DNA of 62,275 nt from an uncultured Prevotellaceae bacterium (GCA_900318205.1 ONJS01000019.1:1-62275), one strand, 5' to 3'. Shown: positions 35,813 through 44,296, counted from the stretch's first letter. Numbers and translations are program-made. The notes: a model not told the origin generated them from the letters alone.

Positions 35813-36358
35813 CTAGGCGAGCATGGCTTCCACGTCCTTCTCAAAGTCTTTGGGCTCGGTAGTGGGGGCGTAACGCTTGATGGTCTGGCCGTCCTTCGAA
35901 ATCAGGAACTTGGTGAAATTCCACTTGATGTCGCTGTCCTTCTCCACACTATTGCTGATTGTCTTGAAAAGCAGAGCGGCGCCCTTGGCCTTGATGCCGT
36001 GGTACTCCTCGGTAGGAGCCTGAGCCTTCAGGTATTCAAAGATGGGCTCTGCTGCGGGACCGTTCACATCGGTCTTTTTCATGATCTGGAACGTCACGCC
36101 GTAGTTTATCTGGCAGAATTCCTCAATTTCTCCGTCGGTGCCGGGATCCTGCTCCTTAAACTGGTTGCAGGGGAAGCCGATGATGACCAATCCCTTGTCC
36201 TTATACTTCTGGTTCAGTTCCTCCAGTCCTGCAAATTGGGGAGTAAAACCGCACTTGCTGGCTGTATTCACAATCAGCAGAACTTTACCCTTAAACTCTG
36301 AAAAATCAATCTCTTTACTCTTGCTCGACAGAGCTTTGAAATCATAAATAGTTTCCAT
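35813..36358 (-). CDS. Glutathione peroxidase family protein (thiol peroxidase type)
   Basis: 181 residues, no signal peptide, cytosolic. Peroxidatic Cys36 in VNTASKCGFTPQ, Gln in FPCNQF (about 66) and WNFTKFLI (about 147-154) complete the active-site set. An extra Cys in EIEEFCQINYG (about residue 86) could be the resolving Cys, so the donor is probably thioredoxin rather than glutathione. It leads a six-gene operon with its regulator second. Promoter and operators lie directly upstream. Confidence 0.9.
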   Translation of the reverse strand: METIYDFKALSSKSKEIDFSEFKGKVLLIVNTASKCGFTPQFAGLEELNQKYKDKGLVIIGFPCNQFKEQDPGTDGEIEEFCQINYGVTFQIMKKTDVNGPAAEPIFEYLKAQAPTEEYHGIKAKGAALLFKTISNSVEKDSDIKWNFTKFLISKDGQTIKRYAPTTEPKDFEKDVEAMLA

Positions 36359-36409
36359 ACCTTATTCTTTTATATGCGTTATTAAATGTTGTTTCTATCG
36401 TTCACGATG

Positions 36410-36439
36410 CAAAGGTACAGTATTTGTTTTATATCGCAA
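36410..36439 (-). promoter_or_regulatory. Promoter of the peroxide-response operon
   Basis: Minus strand: TTG (36439-36437), 19-base spacer, TACCTTTG (36417-36410). The TTG lies in the middle of the first operator palindrome. Confidence 0.8.
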
Positions 36440-36447
36440 GCGATATA
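36430..36447. promoter_or_regulatory. Operator 1: palindrome over the -33 box
   Basis: TATATCGC-AA-GCGATATA, two perfect 8-bp half-sites. It covers the -33 TTG, so a bound MarR/OhrR repressor would block polymerase. Confidence 0.8.
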
Positions 36448-36472
36448 TCCAAACATTTAAACTTATTTAACA

Positions 36473-36492
36473 TTATATCGCGCGCGATATAA
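36473..36492. promoter_or_regulatory. Operator 2: 20-bp perfect palindrome
   Basis: TTATATCGCGCGCGATATAA. It shares both 8-bp half-sites with operator 1. The centres are 44 bp apart, about four turns of the helix, so two dimers could sit on the same face. Confidence 0.8.
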
Positions 36493-36601
36493 CTAAAACC
36501 GCAACATCACCAACAAAAAACAATCGACACCCGCTATTCCATACATTTAGCAGCCACCGATTGTTAAAAATTCATACTACTCTATTTGTTGTAGCTAAGA
36601 C

Positions 36602-37612
36602 TTATTTTTTCTTGTGGGCGATGAGGTATTGGCCGATTTGGACGGCGTTGAGGGCGGCGCCTTTCTTGATCTGGTCGCCACAGAGCCAGAAGGTCAGACC
36701 GTTGTCGCTGCTGGTGTCCTCGCGGATGCGGCCCACATAGACGGGATCCTTGCCCGAGCAGTCGATGGGCATCGGGTAGCGGTTGTTGCGCGGGTCATCA
36801 ACAACGACAATGCCGGGAGCGAGCTGCAGGGCGGCACGGGCCTCCTCGGGGGTGATAGGCTTCTCGCATTCGATCCATACGGCCTCGCTGTGGGCGCGCA
36901 TGACGGGCACGCGCACGCAAGTGGCGCTCACGCGGATGTCGCTGTGCATAATTTTGCAGGTCTCCTTAACCATCTTCATCTCCTCACGGGTGTAGTCGTT
37001 GTCCTGGAAGATGTCGATGTGGGGGATGACGTTATAGGCGAGCTCGTGCTGGAAGTGGCGCACGGTCAGTTCCTCCTTGCCTACGGCGATTTCGCTGGTC
37101 TGCAGTGCGAGTTCATACATCGCCTCCATACCGGCACCGCTGGCTGCCTGATAGGTCGCTACCTGAACATTCTTGATGTGTGACAGGTCGTCGAGCGGCT
37201 TGAGCGCCACGACCATGATGATGGTCGAGCAGTTGGGGTTGGCGATAATGTTGCGCGGTGTATTGAGGGCATCCTCGCCGTTCACCTCGGGCACAACCAG
37301 AGGCACGTCCTCGTCCATGCGGAAGGCACTGCTGTTGTCAATCATGATGCAGCCGTGCTTGGTGATGGTCGGGGCAAACTCACGGGCGGGTCCTGCACCC
37401 ATAGCCACAAAGGCAATGTCGATGTCCTTGAAGTCATCATTGTGCTGCAGGAGCTTCACCACATAGTCCTTGCCGCGGAACGTGAAAATGCGTCCGGCAC
37501 TGCGTTCCGATCCAAAGAGGACAAGTTCAGTCACGGGAAAATTCTGTTCATCGAGGACACGCATGAATTCCTGTCCCACTGCGCCGCTGGCGCCAACAAT
37601 AGCAACTTTCAT
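36602..37612 (-). CDS. asd: Aspartate-semialdehyde dehydrogenase
   Basis: 336 residues, the full family length. NADP-binding [10 protein letters not shown] at the N-terminus, active-site Cys in NPNCSTI (about residue 127), the substrate loop QAASGAG, and His in [13 protein letters not shown] (about 240). It converts aspartyl phosphate to the semialdehyde that feeds lysine, threonine, methionine and peptidoglycan diaminopimelate. It stands apart from its neighbours (75 and 243-base gaps) with no promoter of clear consensus found. Confidence 0.95.
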   Translation of the reverse strand: MKVAIVGASGAVGQEFMRVLDEQNFPVTELVLFGSERSAGRIFTFRGKDYVVKLLQHNDDFKDIDIAFVAMGAGPAREFAPTITKHGCIMIDNSSAFRMDEDVPLVVPEVNGEDALNTPRNIIANPNCSTIIMVVALKPLDDLSHIKNVQVATYQAASGAGMEAMYELALQTSEIAVGKEELTVRHFQHELAYNVIPHIDIFQDNDYTREEMKMVKETCKIMHSDIRVSATCVRVPVMRAHSEAVWIECEKPITPEEARAALQLAPGIVVVDDPRNNRYPMPIDCSGKDPVYVGRIREDTSSDNGLTFWLCGDQIKKGAALNAVQIGQYLIAHKKK

Positions 37613-37687
37613 TGAGTTAAAGTATAGAATTTAGTGTTTTTAAAATAGTTCTTGGGTAACGATGCAAATCCCGTGCCAACTGTAGGG

Positions 37688-38458
37688 TCAGCTTTGGATA
37701 TGCGTTCCCTTCTCAGGGTCGCCCAGTTGTGACGGGCAGGTGATATAGACGTCCTTCACACCGTGTTCGAGCGCTGTGTAGGCGTTGTCCAGCTTATTGA
37801 CAAACCAGTCCTTGATGATGTCCATGTCGCGCAGGGCCTTATACTGCGAGCGGCGCAGGTTGGCGACAACACTGTCCGGGTCGTAGTGGTTGAGCAACAC
37901 ACCTTTTTCCTTGAAGCAATAGATGAGTGTGATGTCATAGCGCAGTGCAAGGGCACGTGCAATCTCGGCAGCCAGGGCGTCGGTCTCGTTGAACAGCAGG
38001 TTGCCTCGACCGTCGTGCGTGATAGGAGCCAGCACGGGCACGATGCCGTTGTCCAGCAGGCGTGCGATGCCCTCGGTGTTGACGTGGCGCACTTGGCCCG
38101 TGTCACCTAGCTGGCTGTTAGACAGCTTGACGCTAGTGATGAGGTTCATGTCGGCACCGGTGACACCCAGGGCGTTGACCTTATTACCTTGTAGCAGCGA
38201 TACGAACAGACGGCTCACCAGTCCACCATAGACCATGGTGAGCAGTTTGAGCGTACCGGCATCCACCACGGGGCGGTCGTCAATGAGTTTGGTCTTGATG
38301 CCCATTTTGTTACCGATTTCCTGGGCCATCATGTTGCCACTGAAGATGAGCATCTTTTTCCCTTTGATGGCAGCAAATGCCTTGACAAAGGTGCGCAACT
38401 CATCGGCATTCTCGACAATCTTGCCGCTGACTTTAACGATGGTGAATTTCTCGTTCAT
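37688..38458 (-). CDS. argB: Divergent acetylglutamate (or succinylglutamate) kinase-like protein
   Basis: 256 residues with the amino-acid-kinase fold of ArgB along its whole length (LKLLTMVYGGLVSRLFVSLL, NALGVTGADMNLITSVK, LIYCFKEKGVLLNHYDPDSV). ArgB phosphorylates N-acetylglutamate in arginine synthesis; Bacteroidales may use the N-succinyl form. Several glycine motifs that hold ATP and substrate phosphates differ: KxGG reads KVSG (9-12), HGGG reads FSGN (about 40-43), NAD before the late helix reads ETD, and GGM before the conserved Lys reads DWF. It could be a specialised paralogue or an enzyme with altered activity. The call of family is sure; the function is not. Confidence 0.7.
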   Translation of the reverse strand: MNEKFTIVKVSGKIVENADELRTFVKAFAAIKGKKMLIFSGNMMAQEIGNKMGIKTKLIDDRPVVDAGTLKLLTMVYGGLVSRLFVSLLQGNKVNALGVTGADMNLITSVKLSNSQLGDTGQVRHVNTEGIARLLDNGIVPVLAPITHDGRGNLLFNETDALAAEIARALALRYDITLIYCFKEKGVLLNHYDPDSVVANLRRSQYKALRDMDIIKDWFVNKLDNAYTALEHGVKDVYITCPSQLGDPEKGTHIQS

Positions 38459-38570
38459 GATCTTTGAAAGAACTAAAACGTTTTTTTACTTGAAATATAT
38501 ATCTAAGTGCCTTATCATATGGCAATGAGAGCGGATGTTCTCCTAAAGCCAAAAACCTAATGCCGAAAGC

Positions 38571-39680
38571 CTAACTCTCGGCAAATTCCATCAGGTAGGC
38601 CTTGATGAAGTCGTCCAGGTCACCGTCCATCACGCCGCCCACATCGCTTGTCTGGTGGTTGGTGCGGTGGTCCTTCACGCGGCGATCGTCAAAGACGTAG
38701 CTGCGTATCTGGCTGCCCCATTCAATCTTCTTCTTGCTGTCCTCAACCTTGCGCTGCTCCTCGCGACGGTGTTCCAACTCCTTGTTATAGAGGATGGAGC
38801 GCAGGTTGCGCAGGGCGTTCTCGCGGTTCTTGGGCTGGTCGCGCGTCTCGGTGTTCTCAACGAGGATTTCTTCTTCCTCGCCAGTATAGGGATCCTTGTA
38901 CTGATAGCGCACACGCACACCCGATTCCACCTTGTTCACGTTCTGGCCACCGGCACCGCCGCTGCGGAAGGTGTCCCACGAGATTCTCGCCGGGTCAAGG
39001 GTGATCTCGATGGTGTCATCGACCAGCGGGGTCACAAAGACCGAGGCGAACGAGGTCATGCGCTTGCCCTGGGCATTATAGGGCGATACGCGCACTAGGC
39101 GGTGCACGCCGTTCTCGCTCTTCAGGTAGCCATAGGCAAAGTCACCCTCGATACTGATGGTCACGCTCTTGATACCTGCCTCATCACCGTCGATGAGGTG
39201 CTCAATAGCGGTTTTGTAGCCGTGGCGCTCACACCAGCGCAGATACATGCGCATCAGCATCGATGCCCAGTCCTGGCTCTCGGTGCCACCGGCGCCCGAG
39301 TTGATTTTTAATATCGCGTCCATCTTGTCCTCGTCATGGCGCAGCATGTTGCGCAGCTCGAGTTTTTCGAGCATCGTCAGAGCTTTGCTGTAGAGGGCAT
39401 CAACTTCACTTTCCTCGACGAGCCCTTCCTTGACGAAGTCAAAACCTGTGGCTACCTCGTCAACGGCAAGCTCCACTTCCTCGCAGCCGTTGATCCAGTT
39501 GCGTAGTGACTTGATTTTCTTCATCTGTGCCTCGGCGGCTTTCTGGTCTTGCCAGAAGTCAGGCACGTGGGTACGCAGTTCTTCTTCCTCGACCTCAATC
39601 TTCTTGCCGTCGATGTCAAGATAGCGTTTGAGGTCATCTTTACGTTGTTGCAGTTCCTTGAGTTGTTCTTGTGTAATCAT
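38571..39680 (-). CDS. prfB: Peptide chain release factor 2
   Basis: 369 residues in one uninterrupted frame. The catalytic GGQ is in GGAGGQNVNKVESG (about residue 247). The stop-recognition loop reads SPYNAQG, where many RF2 have SPF. It ends peptide synthesis at UGA and UAA. Most bacterial prfB genes have an in-frame TGA near codon 26 that needs +1 shifting; here the spot reads TATCTTGAC (39623-39615), i.e. the shifted sequence with the extra T missing, and the SD-like AGGGGG before it is AAACGC. Confidence 0.93.
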   Translation of the reverse strand: MITQEQLKELQQRKDDLKRYLDIDGKKIEVEEEELRTHVPDFWQDQKAAEAQMKKIKSLRNWINGCEEVELAVDEVATGFDFVKEGLVEESEVDALYSKALTMLEKLELRNMLRHDEDKMDAILKINSGAGGTESQDWASMLMRMYLRWCERHGYKTAIEHLIDGDEAGIKSVTISIEGDFAYGYLKSENGVHRLVRVSPYNAQGKRMTSFASVFVTPLVDDTIEITLDPARISWDTFRSGGAGGQNVNKVESGVRVRYQYKDPYTGEEEEILVENTETRDQPKNRENALRNLRSILYNKELEHRREEQRKVEDSKKKIEWGSQIRSYVFDDRRVKDHRTNHQTSDVGGVMDGDLDDFIKAYLMEFAES

Positions 39681-39746
39681 TTGTTATGTTAACGTCCAGC
39701 TCACGTCGGACTAATTGAAATCTCACTAATCTCTAATCATTAATCT

Positions 39747-41606
39747 CTACTCATCAGTCGATTTGTCGGCTGATTTGTTCTTCTTGCGATAGTCGGCGGC
39801 ATACATCGCGTCAATCAGCGGCCTGTAGCGCTTGTTGATGACGGCACGCTTGATTTTCAGCGTGTTGGTCAACTCGCCGCTTTCCATGGTAAATGCCTTG
39901 GGCAGCAGCACGAAGCGTTTGATCTGCTCATAGCTGGCAAGATCTTTCTGGTAATTGTTGATGCGCTCTTCCATCATTTTGTGGATCTCGGGGCTATTCA
40001 CCAGTTTCTCGATGGAATGATACTCGATGTGCTTCTTGTCGGCGTATGCCTTCAGTTCCTCAAAGTCGGGAACGATGAGTGCCGACACATACTTGCGGCC
40101 GTCGCCGATGATGGTCACCTGTTCGATGAACTTGTCCTGGCCCAACAGGGTCTCAAGCACCTGTGGAGCAATGTATTTGCCGTTGCTCGTCTTGAACAAG
40201 TCCTTGAGGCGTTCGGTGAGGATGAGTTCGCCGGTCGGGGCGATTTCACCGCAGTCTCCGGTGTGGAACCACCCGTCGGCATCGATGGCCTCGGCGGTCT
40301 CTTCGGGTTTGTTATAGTAGCCTTTCATCACCGTGGGACCCTTGACGAGAATCTCGTTCTTGTCACCGATTTTCACCTCGATACTCGAAATCGGCATACC
40401 GATGGTGCCCAGCGTCCATTCGCCGGGTTTGAAGAAGCTTACTGATGCGTTAGTCTCGCTCAAGCCGTAGCCGATGGTGATGTTGATGCCCACGGCATGC
40501 AGGAACTCGGTGATGTTGTCACTGAGCATAGCGCCCGCAGTGGGGAACATCTTGCCGTCGGTCACGCCGATGGCGCCGCGCAATTTCTTAAAGACTTTCT
40601 TTTCAAAGTATTGGTACTGGCGCTCGATGATGGCAGGCGCTTTCTTGCCCACACGGGTATATTTCATGTTCCTGGTCTTACCCACGCGGATGGCTTGCTT
40701 GACCATCATGCGCACCACGGGCTTGGCACTGGCCAGGTTGTCATTGACGGCCGTATATACTTTTTCCCAGAATCGCGGCACGCTGCACATGTAGTTGGGC
40801 TGAACCTCCTTGACGGCACGCTGGATTTCCTTGGGATTGTAGTTGATGGCGACTCGGATTCCGCAGGTCAGGCACACCATAGTCCATCCTAACTCAAACA
40901 CATGGCTGAAGGGCAGGAAGCTCAAGGAAACATCGGTGTTGTCATCGATGATGGTATCAAAGCGCTCCACGTGGGCGTCCATGGCGGCGTTCATGTTGCT
41001 GTGCATGAGCATTACGCCTTTGGGAACACCGGTAGTGCCTGACGTGTAAATCAGGTACATGATGTCGCTTTCAACGCCGGACTGTTTGCGTCGCTCCAGT
41101 TCCTTGGTCACATCTTTGCCCAGTTTGTCGCCGGTACGCAGGAACTCTTCCCACGTCAGCGTGGACTTGTCGTCGGGCTGGCGCACTACGCTGGGATGCA
41201 GGGTGACGATGAATTTGAGGGTGGGGCAGTCGTCGATGATTTGCCGCGCGATGTCATACTGGCCCTGGTCGCCGGTAAACAGGATGGTAGCGCCCGAGTC
41301 TTTGACGATGTAGGCGGCCTCGTCCTTACTGCTTGTGGCATAGATGGGCACAGGGATGGCGCGGTTATAGAATGCTCCGAAGTGGGTAATCAGGATCTCG
41401 GGGCAGTTCTGGGTGAACAGGCACACGCGGCCTTGTTCCTCAACACCGTTGACAAGCAACGCGCCCGCAGCACGGTCTATCTGTTCGCTGAAGCCTTTCC
41501 AAGTCAATGATGACCACACTTGCGTCTCATAATCACGGAAGCGAAGGGCCTCGCGCTCACCATATTTGGCGGTTTGTTTGGGTATCAGTTCAACAAATCT
41601 GTTCAT
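39747..41606 (-). CDS. Long-chain fatty acid-CoA ligase (AMP-binding)
   Basis: 619 residues, typical of bacterial FadD15/long-chain ligases. ATP-binding YTSGTTGVPKGVML (about 195), YGLSETNASVSF (about 385), GWFHTGDCGEI (about 450), and the ligase LTERLKDLFKTSNGKYIAPQ motif near residue 475. It activates fatty acids to acyl-CoA through acyl-AMP at the membrane. It ends in a charged tail (KKNKSADKSTDE). Divergent from recR; a minus-strand TAACTTTG at 41668-41661 may be its -7 box, without a matching -33. Confidence 0.92.
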   Translation of the reverse strand: MNRFVELIPKQTAKYGEREALRFRDYETQVWSSLTWKGFSEQIDRAAGALLVNGVEEQGRVCLFTQNCPEILITHFGAFYNRAIPVPIYATSSKDEAAYIVKDSGATILFTGDQGQYDIARQIIDDCPTLKFIVTLHPSVVRQPDDKSTLTWEEFLRTGDKLGKDVTKELERRKQSGVESDIMYLIYTSGTTGVPKGVMLMHSNMNAAMDAHVERFDTIIDDNTDVSLSFLPFSHVFELGWTMVCLTCGIRVAINYNPKEIQRAVKEVQPNYMCSVPRFWEKVYTAVNDNLASAKPVVRMMVKQAIRVGKTRNMKYTRVGKKAPAIIERQYQYFEKKVFKKLRGAIGVTDGKMFPTAGAMLSDNITEFLHAVGINITIGYGLSETNASVSFFKPGEWTLGTIGMPISSIEVKIGDKNEILVKGPTVMKGYYNKPEETAEAIDADGWFHTGDCGEIAPTGELILTERLKDLFKTSNGKYIAPQVLETLLGQDKFIEQVTIIGDGRKYVSALIVPDFEELKAYADKKHIEYHSIEKLVNSPEIHKMMEERINNYQKDLASYEQIKRFVLLPKAFTMESGELTNTLKIKRAVINKRYRPLIDAMYAADYRKKNKSADKSTDE

Positions 41607-41706
41607 AGAGCCAACATGATTTAAACTTCAAGTCGGGGACCTGAATTTGTTACTTTGTCGCAAAGTTACAAAAAATACCGACAATAGTCACTGAAAACCT
41701 CAAAAA

Positions 41707-41738
41707 TTTGCCCCTAAGTGCTAAAAACACTACCTTTG
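41707..41738 (+). promoter_or_regulatory. Promoter upstream of recR
   Basis: TTTG (41707-41710), 20-base spacer, TACCTTTG (41731-41738). Consensus match at both boxes, about 90 bases before the recR ATG. Confidence 0.75.
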
Positions 41739-41828
41739 TCGCTTGAATTAGTCATTAGTTTTCATGTTTCAGTTTTCTGCGATATCCGTTTGGGACTGAC
41801 AACTGAAAACAGACAACTGAAACCGAAC

Positions 41829-42458
41829 ATGGAACAGGAATTTGCTTCACGTTTATTGGAAACGGCGGTCAGCGAGTTTGCCAAGCTGCCGGGAATCGGG
41901 CGCAAGACGGCGCTCCGCCTCGTCCTGCACCTATTGAAACAAGACGAGAAAGAAGCGGTCAACTTCGGCGAAGCCATCATCAAATTGCGGCGCGAGATTC
42001 GCTATTGCAAGGTGTGCCACAACATCAGTGAGACCGAGGTGTGCCCCATCTGCAGCAACCCCTCACGCGACGCCTCGACTATCTGTGTAGTCGAGAACGT
42101 CAAGGACGTGATGAGCATTGAGAACACCCATCAGCACAATGGCCTTTATCATGTCCTGGGCGGACTCATCTCGCCCATGGATGGCATCGGCCCCGGCGAC
42201 ATCGAGGTGGATAGCCTTGAAGAGCGCGTCAAGGCTGGCGGCATCAAGGAAGTCATCCTCGCCCTGAGCGCGACGATGGAGGGCGACACGACCAATTTCT
42301 ACATTTTCCGTCGCCTGGCACCTTACCCTGACGTGAAAATCACCATTCTCGCTCGCGGCGTTAGCGTCGGCAACGAGATCGAATATACCGACGAGTTGAC
42401 CCTGGGACGCTCCATCATGAACCGCACCCTTTTCAGCGACACCTTCCACAAGGAATAA
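41829..42458 (+). CDS. recR: Recombination protein RecR
   Basis: 209 residues from ATG 41829 ([17 protein letters not shown]); the longer frame upstream has no RecR homology. HhH region ([12 protein letters not shown]), zinc finger CKVCHN..EVCPIC (about 57-72) and a Toprim domain ([16 protein letters not shown], ending [16 protein letters not shown]). It works with RecO/RecF to load RecA on gapped DNA. The toxin-antitoxin pair follows about 100 bases downstream with its own promoter. Confidence 0.95.
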   Translation: MEQEFASRLLETAVSEFAKLPGIGRKTALRLVLHLLKQDEKEAVNFGEAIIKLRREIRYCKVCHNISETEVCPICSNPSRDASTICVVENVKDVMSIENTHQHNGLYHVLGGLISPMDGIGPGDIEVDSLEERVKAGGIKEVILALSATMEGDTTNFYIFRRLAPYPDVKITILARGVSVGNEIEYTDELTLGRSIMNRTLFSDTFHKE

Positions 42459-42499
42459 TACTTTCTTAAATATTTTTTGATAAGAATATCAAGGAAAAC

Positions 42500-42539
42500 T
42501 TTGCTTGCTCAAATTTTTGTACTAATTTTGTACAAAATT
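42500..42539 (+). promoter_or_regulatory. Toxin-antitoxin promoter with palindromic operator
   Basis: TTTG (42500-42503), 19-base spacer, TAATTTTG (42523-42530). A 16-bp perfect palindrome AATTTTGTACAAAATT (42524-42539) overlaps the -7 box, and a TTTTGTAC half-site repeats just before it (42515-42522). This fits autorepression by the antitoxin complex. Confidence 0.8.
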
Positions 42540-42560
42540 TGTAAGTCTTTTGCACAAAAT

Positions 42561-42815
42561 ATGGATACGATAGAATTAACAACGACAGAATTCCGCCAGA
42601 ATCAAAAGAAATTCTTGGATTTGGCAGCGCAGGGAGTGTCAATTCTTATTTGCCGTGGCAAGGAATTGTTTTTGCTCAATAGAGTGTCAATAGAGAGCCG
42701 TTTGGACGATGAGACCCAAAGGAAAATCACTCAAGCCCGTGAAGAGTTCAACACAGGTGAGACGGCAACAATCAATAACCCCGCAGAATTGAAAACATTC
42801 TTAGAATCTCTATAG
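42561..42815 (+). CDS. Antitoxin, Phd/YefM-like
   Basis: 84 residues from ATG 42561, placed after the promoter; the longer frame would begin upstream of transcription. The N-terminal part (MDTIELTTTEFRQNQKKFLD, LAAQGVSILICRGKELFLL) resembles the DNA-binding Phd/YefM fold. The C-terminal acidic half (EEFNTGETATINNPAELKTF) should wrap the toxin. AT-richer than the neighbouring genes, suggesting arrival by transfer. The toxin gene follows after 7 bases. Confidence 0.82.
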   Translation: MDTIELTTTEFRQNQKKFLDLAAQGVSILICRGKELFLLNRVSIESRLDDETQRKITQAREEFNTGETATINNPAELKTFLESL

Positions 42816-42822
42816 TGGGACC

Positions 42823-43095
42823 ATGTATATACTTGAGATTTCCAAAGTGGCCCAAAAGGAGATAGCCCAGTTTAAGAAATCCAATCCAGCTGCCTTCACA
42901 AAAGTAGCGAAGATGTTGGGTGAGTTTCAAGTGCACCCAAGGGAAGGCACTGGCCATCCCGAACCACTCCAGAGCGGGAATAACATTACATACTCAAGAC
43001 GCATCACAAAGAAGGATCGCTTGATTTATGATGTGTTTGATGATGTTGTAAAGGTACTTGCTTTAACAGCAAAGGGACATTACCAAGATAAATAA
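42823..43095 (+). CDS. Toxin, YoeB/RelE-superfamily mRNA interferase
   Basis: 90 residues. The YoeB pattern is clear: HPREGTGHPEPLQSGNNITY, SRRITKKDRLIYDVFDD and the terminal GHYQDK. Likely catalytic residues are the Glu in HPEPL, the Arg in SRRI/DRL and the His in GHY. Family members cut mRNA in the ribosomal A site. Co-transcribed with the antitoxin before it, and with a 43-codon frame starting 4 bases after its stop. Confidence 0.87.
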   Translation: MYILEISKVAQKEIAQFKKSNPAAFTKVAKMLGEFQVHPREGTGHPEPLQSGNNITYSRRITKKDRLIYDVFDDVVKVLALTAKGHYQDK

Positions 43096-43099
43096 AGAA

Positions 43100-43231
43100 A
43101 TGGCTGACAACGATTTCGCATACCGTCAAGAGGACGCCGAGAAGCGCCGACGACGCCGCGAGGCCGAGCGTCAACGCCGCCTCCGCCACGCCCGCGAAGA
43201 ATACATCAAGAAGAAAAAGCAATCGGAGTGA
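43100..43231 (+). CDS. Very basic 43-residue small protein after the toxin
   Basis: ATG at 43100, four bases past the toxin stop; stop at 43231. It begins MADNDFAYRQEDAEKRRRRR and ends EEYIKKKKQSE. It has 11 Arg and 5 Lys in 43 residues plus many Glu, so a charged single helix is likely. Its GC-rich codons (CGC, GAG, GCC) look like the host genes and unlike the AT-rich toxin pair. A strong hairpin terminator follows. It may bind RNA or the ribosome, or be a third part of the toxin operon. No homologue recognised. Confidence 0.5.
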   Translation: MADNDFAYRQEDAEKRRRRREAERQRRLRHAREEYIKKKKQSE

Positions 43232-43285
43232 ACATACTTCACTTGGCTGAGTATTAACGCAGGTTGATTTGTAGAATAACAATGG

Positions 43286-43331
43286 TTTTGTTTCCGAAAT
43301 GATGCATTTTTAAATCATTTCGGAAACAAAA
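43286..43331. terminator. Bidirectional terminator
   Basis: 18-bp perfect arms TTTTGTTTCCGAAATGAT (43286-43303) and its complement (43314-43331) with a 10-nt loop and A/T tracts at both feet. It separates the toxin operon from convergent miaA. Confidence 0.88.
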
Positions 43332-43351
43332 TCTATTTTGTCCTTATTGGC

Positions 43352-44296
43352 TTATTGGTTGTCCTTGTTGTTTGGCAGGGTTGTGGCGAGGGTGAGGACC
43401 TGCTGGGTGAAGTCGTCGGGGGGAAGGGTGCTGGAGAGCCAGTGGATGGGGGTGCCGCGTTTTTCCATGCCACGGAACCAGGTCATCTGGCGCTTGGCGA
43501 ACTGGTGGATGGCGATTTCGAGTTGGCGGAACATTTCTTCCTCACTCAGTTGGCCGATGACGTATTGGGTGACGAATTTATATTCCAGGCCGTAGTAGAT
43601 GAGGTCTTCGGGGTCTATTTCTTCGTCGTTGATGAGTCGGCGCACTTCATCTACCATGCCTTCGTCGAGACGTGCCCGCAGGCGGCGGCTGATGCGTTCG
43701 CGCCGCGTGTCGCGGTCCACCTCCACGCCGATGACCAGCGCGTTCTCCATCGGGTGGGGTTCGGTGAGGGCTTTCAATTCGGGATGAAGTTCATAGTAGC
43801 GGCAGATTTCGATGGCGCGTGTGGCGCGTGCCACGGTATCGATGTCGCTGTTGTTGCGCAGGGTCTTCATCGTCTTCAACAGTGCCGTCAGTTCCTCCAG
43901 CGACTTGCCCGCCAGCTCGGCCCGCAATTCCTCGTTGCGGGGTACGGGCGGCAGTTTGATGCCTTTGACGACGGTCTCGACATACATCCCAGTGCCACCA
44001 CACATGATGACGGATTTACCTCGCCCACGGATATCGTCATAGACGCGCTCAAAGTCCTCCAGGAACTCGTAGAGGCTGTAGCGATAGCCAGCAGGACGGA
44101 TGTCGATGAGGTGATAGGGCACACCGTCATATTCGGCCAGGTCCTTGCCCGTGCCGATGTCCATGCCGCGGTAGATCTGCCTTGAGTCGGCGCTGATGAT
44201 CTCACCGTCGATAGCCTTGGCCAGATGCACCGCCCGCGCCGTCTTGCCCGTCGCCGTCGGCCCCGTTATGACAAAGAATACATCCCTGTAATCCAT
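43352..44296 (-). CDS. miaA: tRNA dimethylallyltransferase
   Basis: 314 residues. P-loop GPTATGKT (11-18), DSRQIYRGMDIGTGK (about 37-51), YHLIDIRPAGYRYSL, GGTGMYVETVVKG and the C-terminal QFAKRQMTWFRG tRNA-binding motif. It adds a dimethylallyl group to A37 of tRNAs reading UNN codons. Gap to the DPP4 gene upstream holds the palindromic repeat at 44311-44357. Confidence 0.95.
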   Translation of the reverse strand: MDYRDVFFVITGPTATGKTARAVHLAKAIDGEIISADSRQIYRGMDIGTGKDLAEYDGVPYHLIDIRPAGYRYSLYEFLEDFERVYDDIRGRGKSVIMCGGTGMYVETVVKGIKLPPVPRNEELRAELAGKSLEELTALLKTMKTLRNNSDIDTVARATRAIEICRYYELHPELKALTEPHPMENALVIGVEVDRDTRRERISRRLRARLDEGMVDEVRRLINDEEIDPEDLIYYGLEYKFVTQYVIGQLSEEEMFRQLEIAIHQFAKRQMTWFRGMEKRGTPIHWLSSTLPPDDFTQQVLTLATTLPNNKDNQ

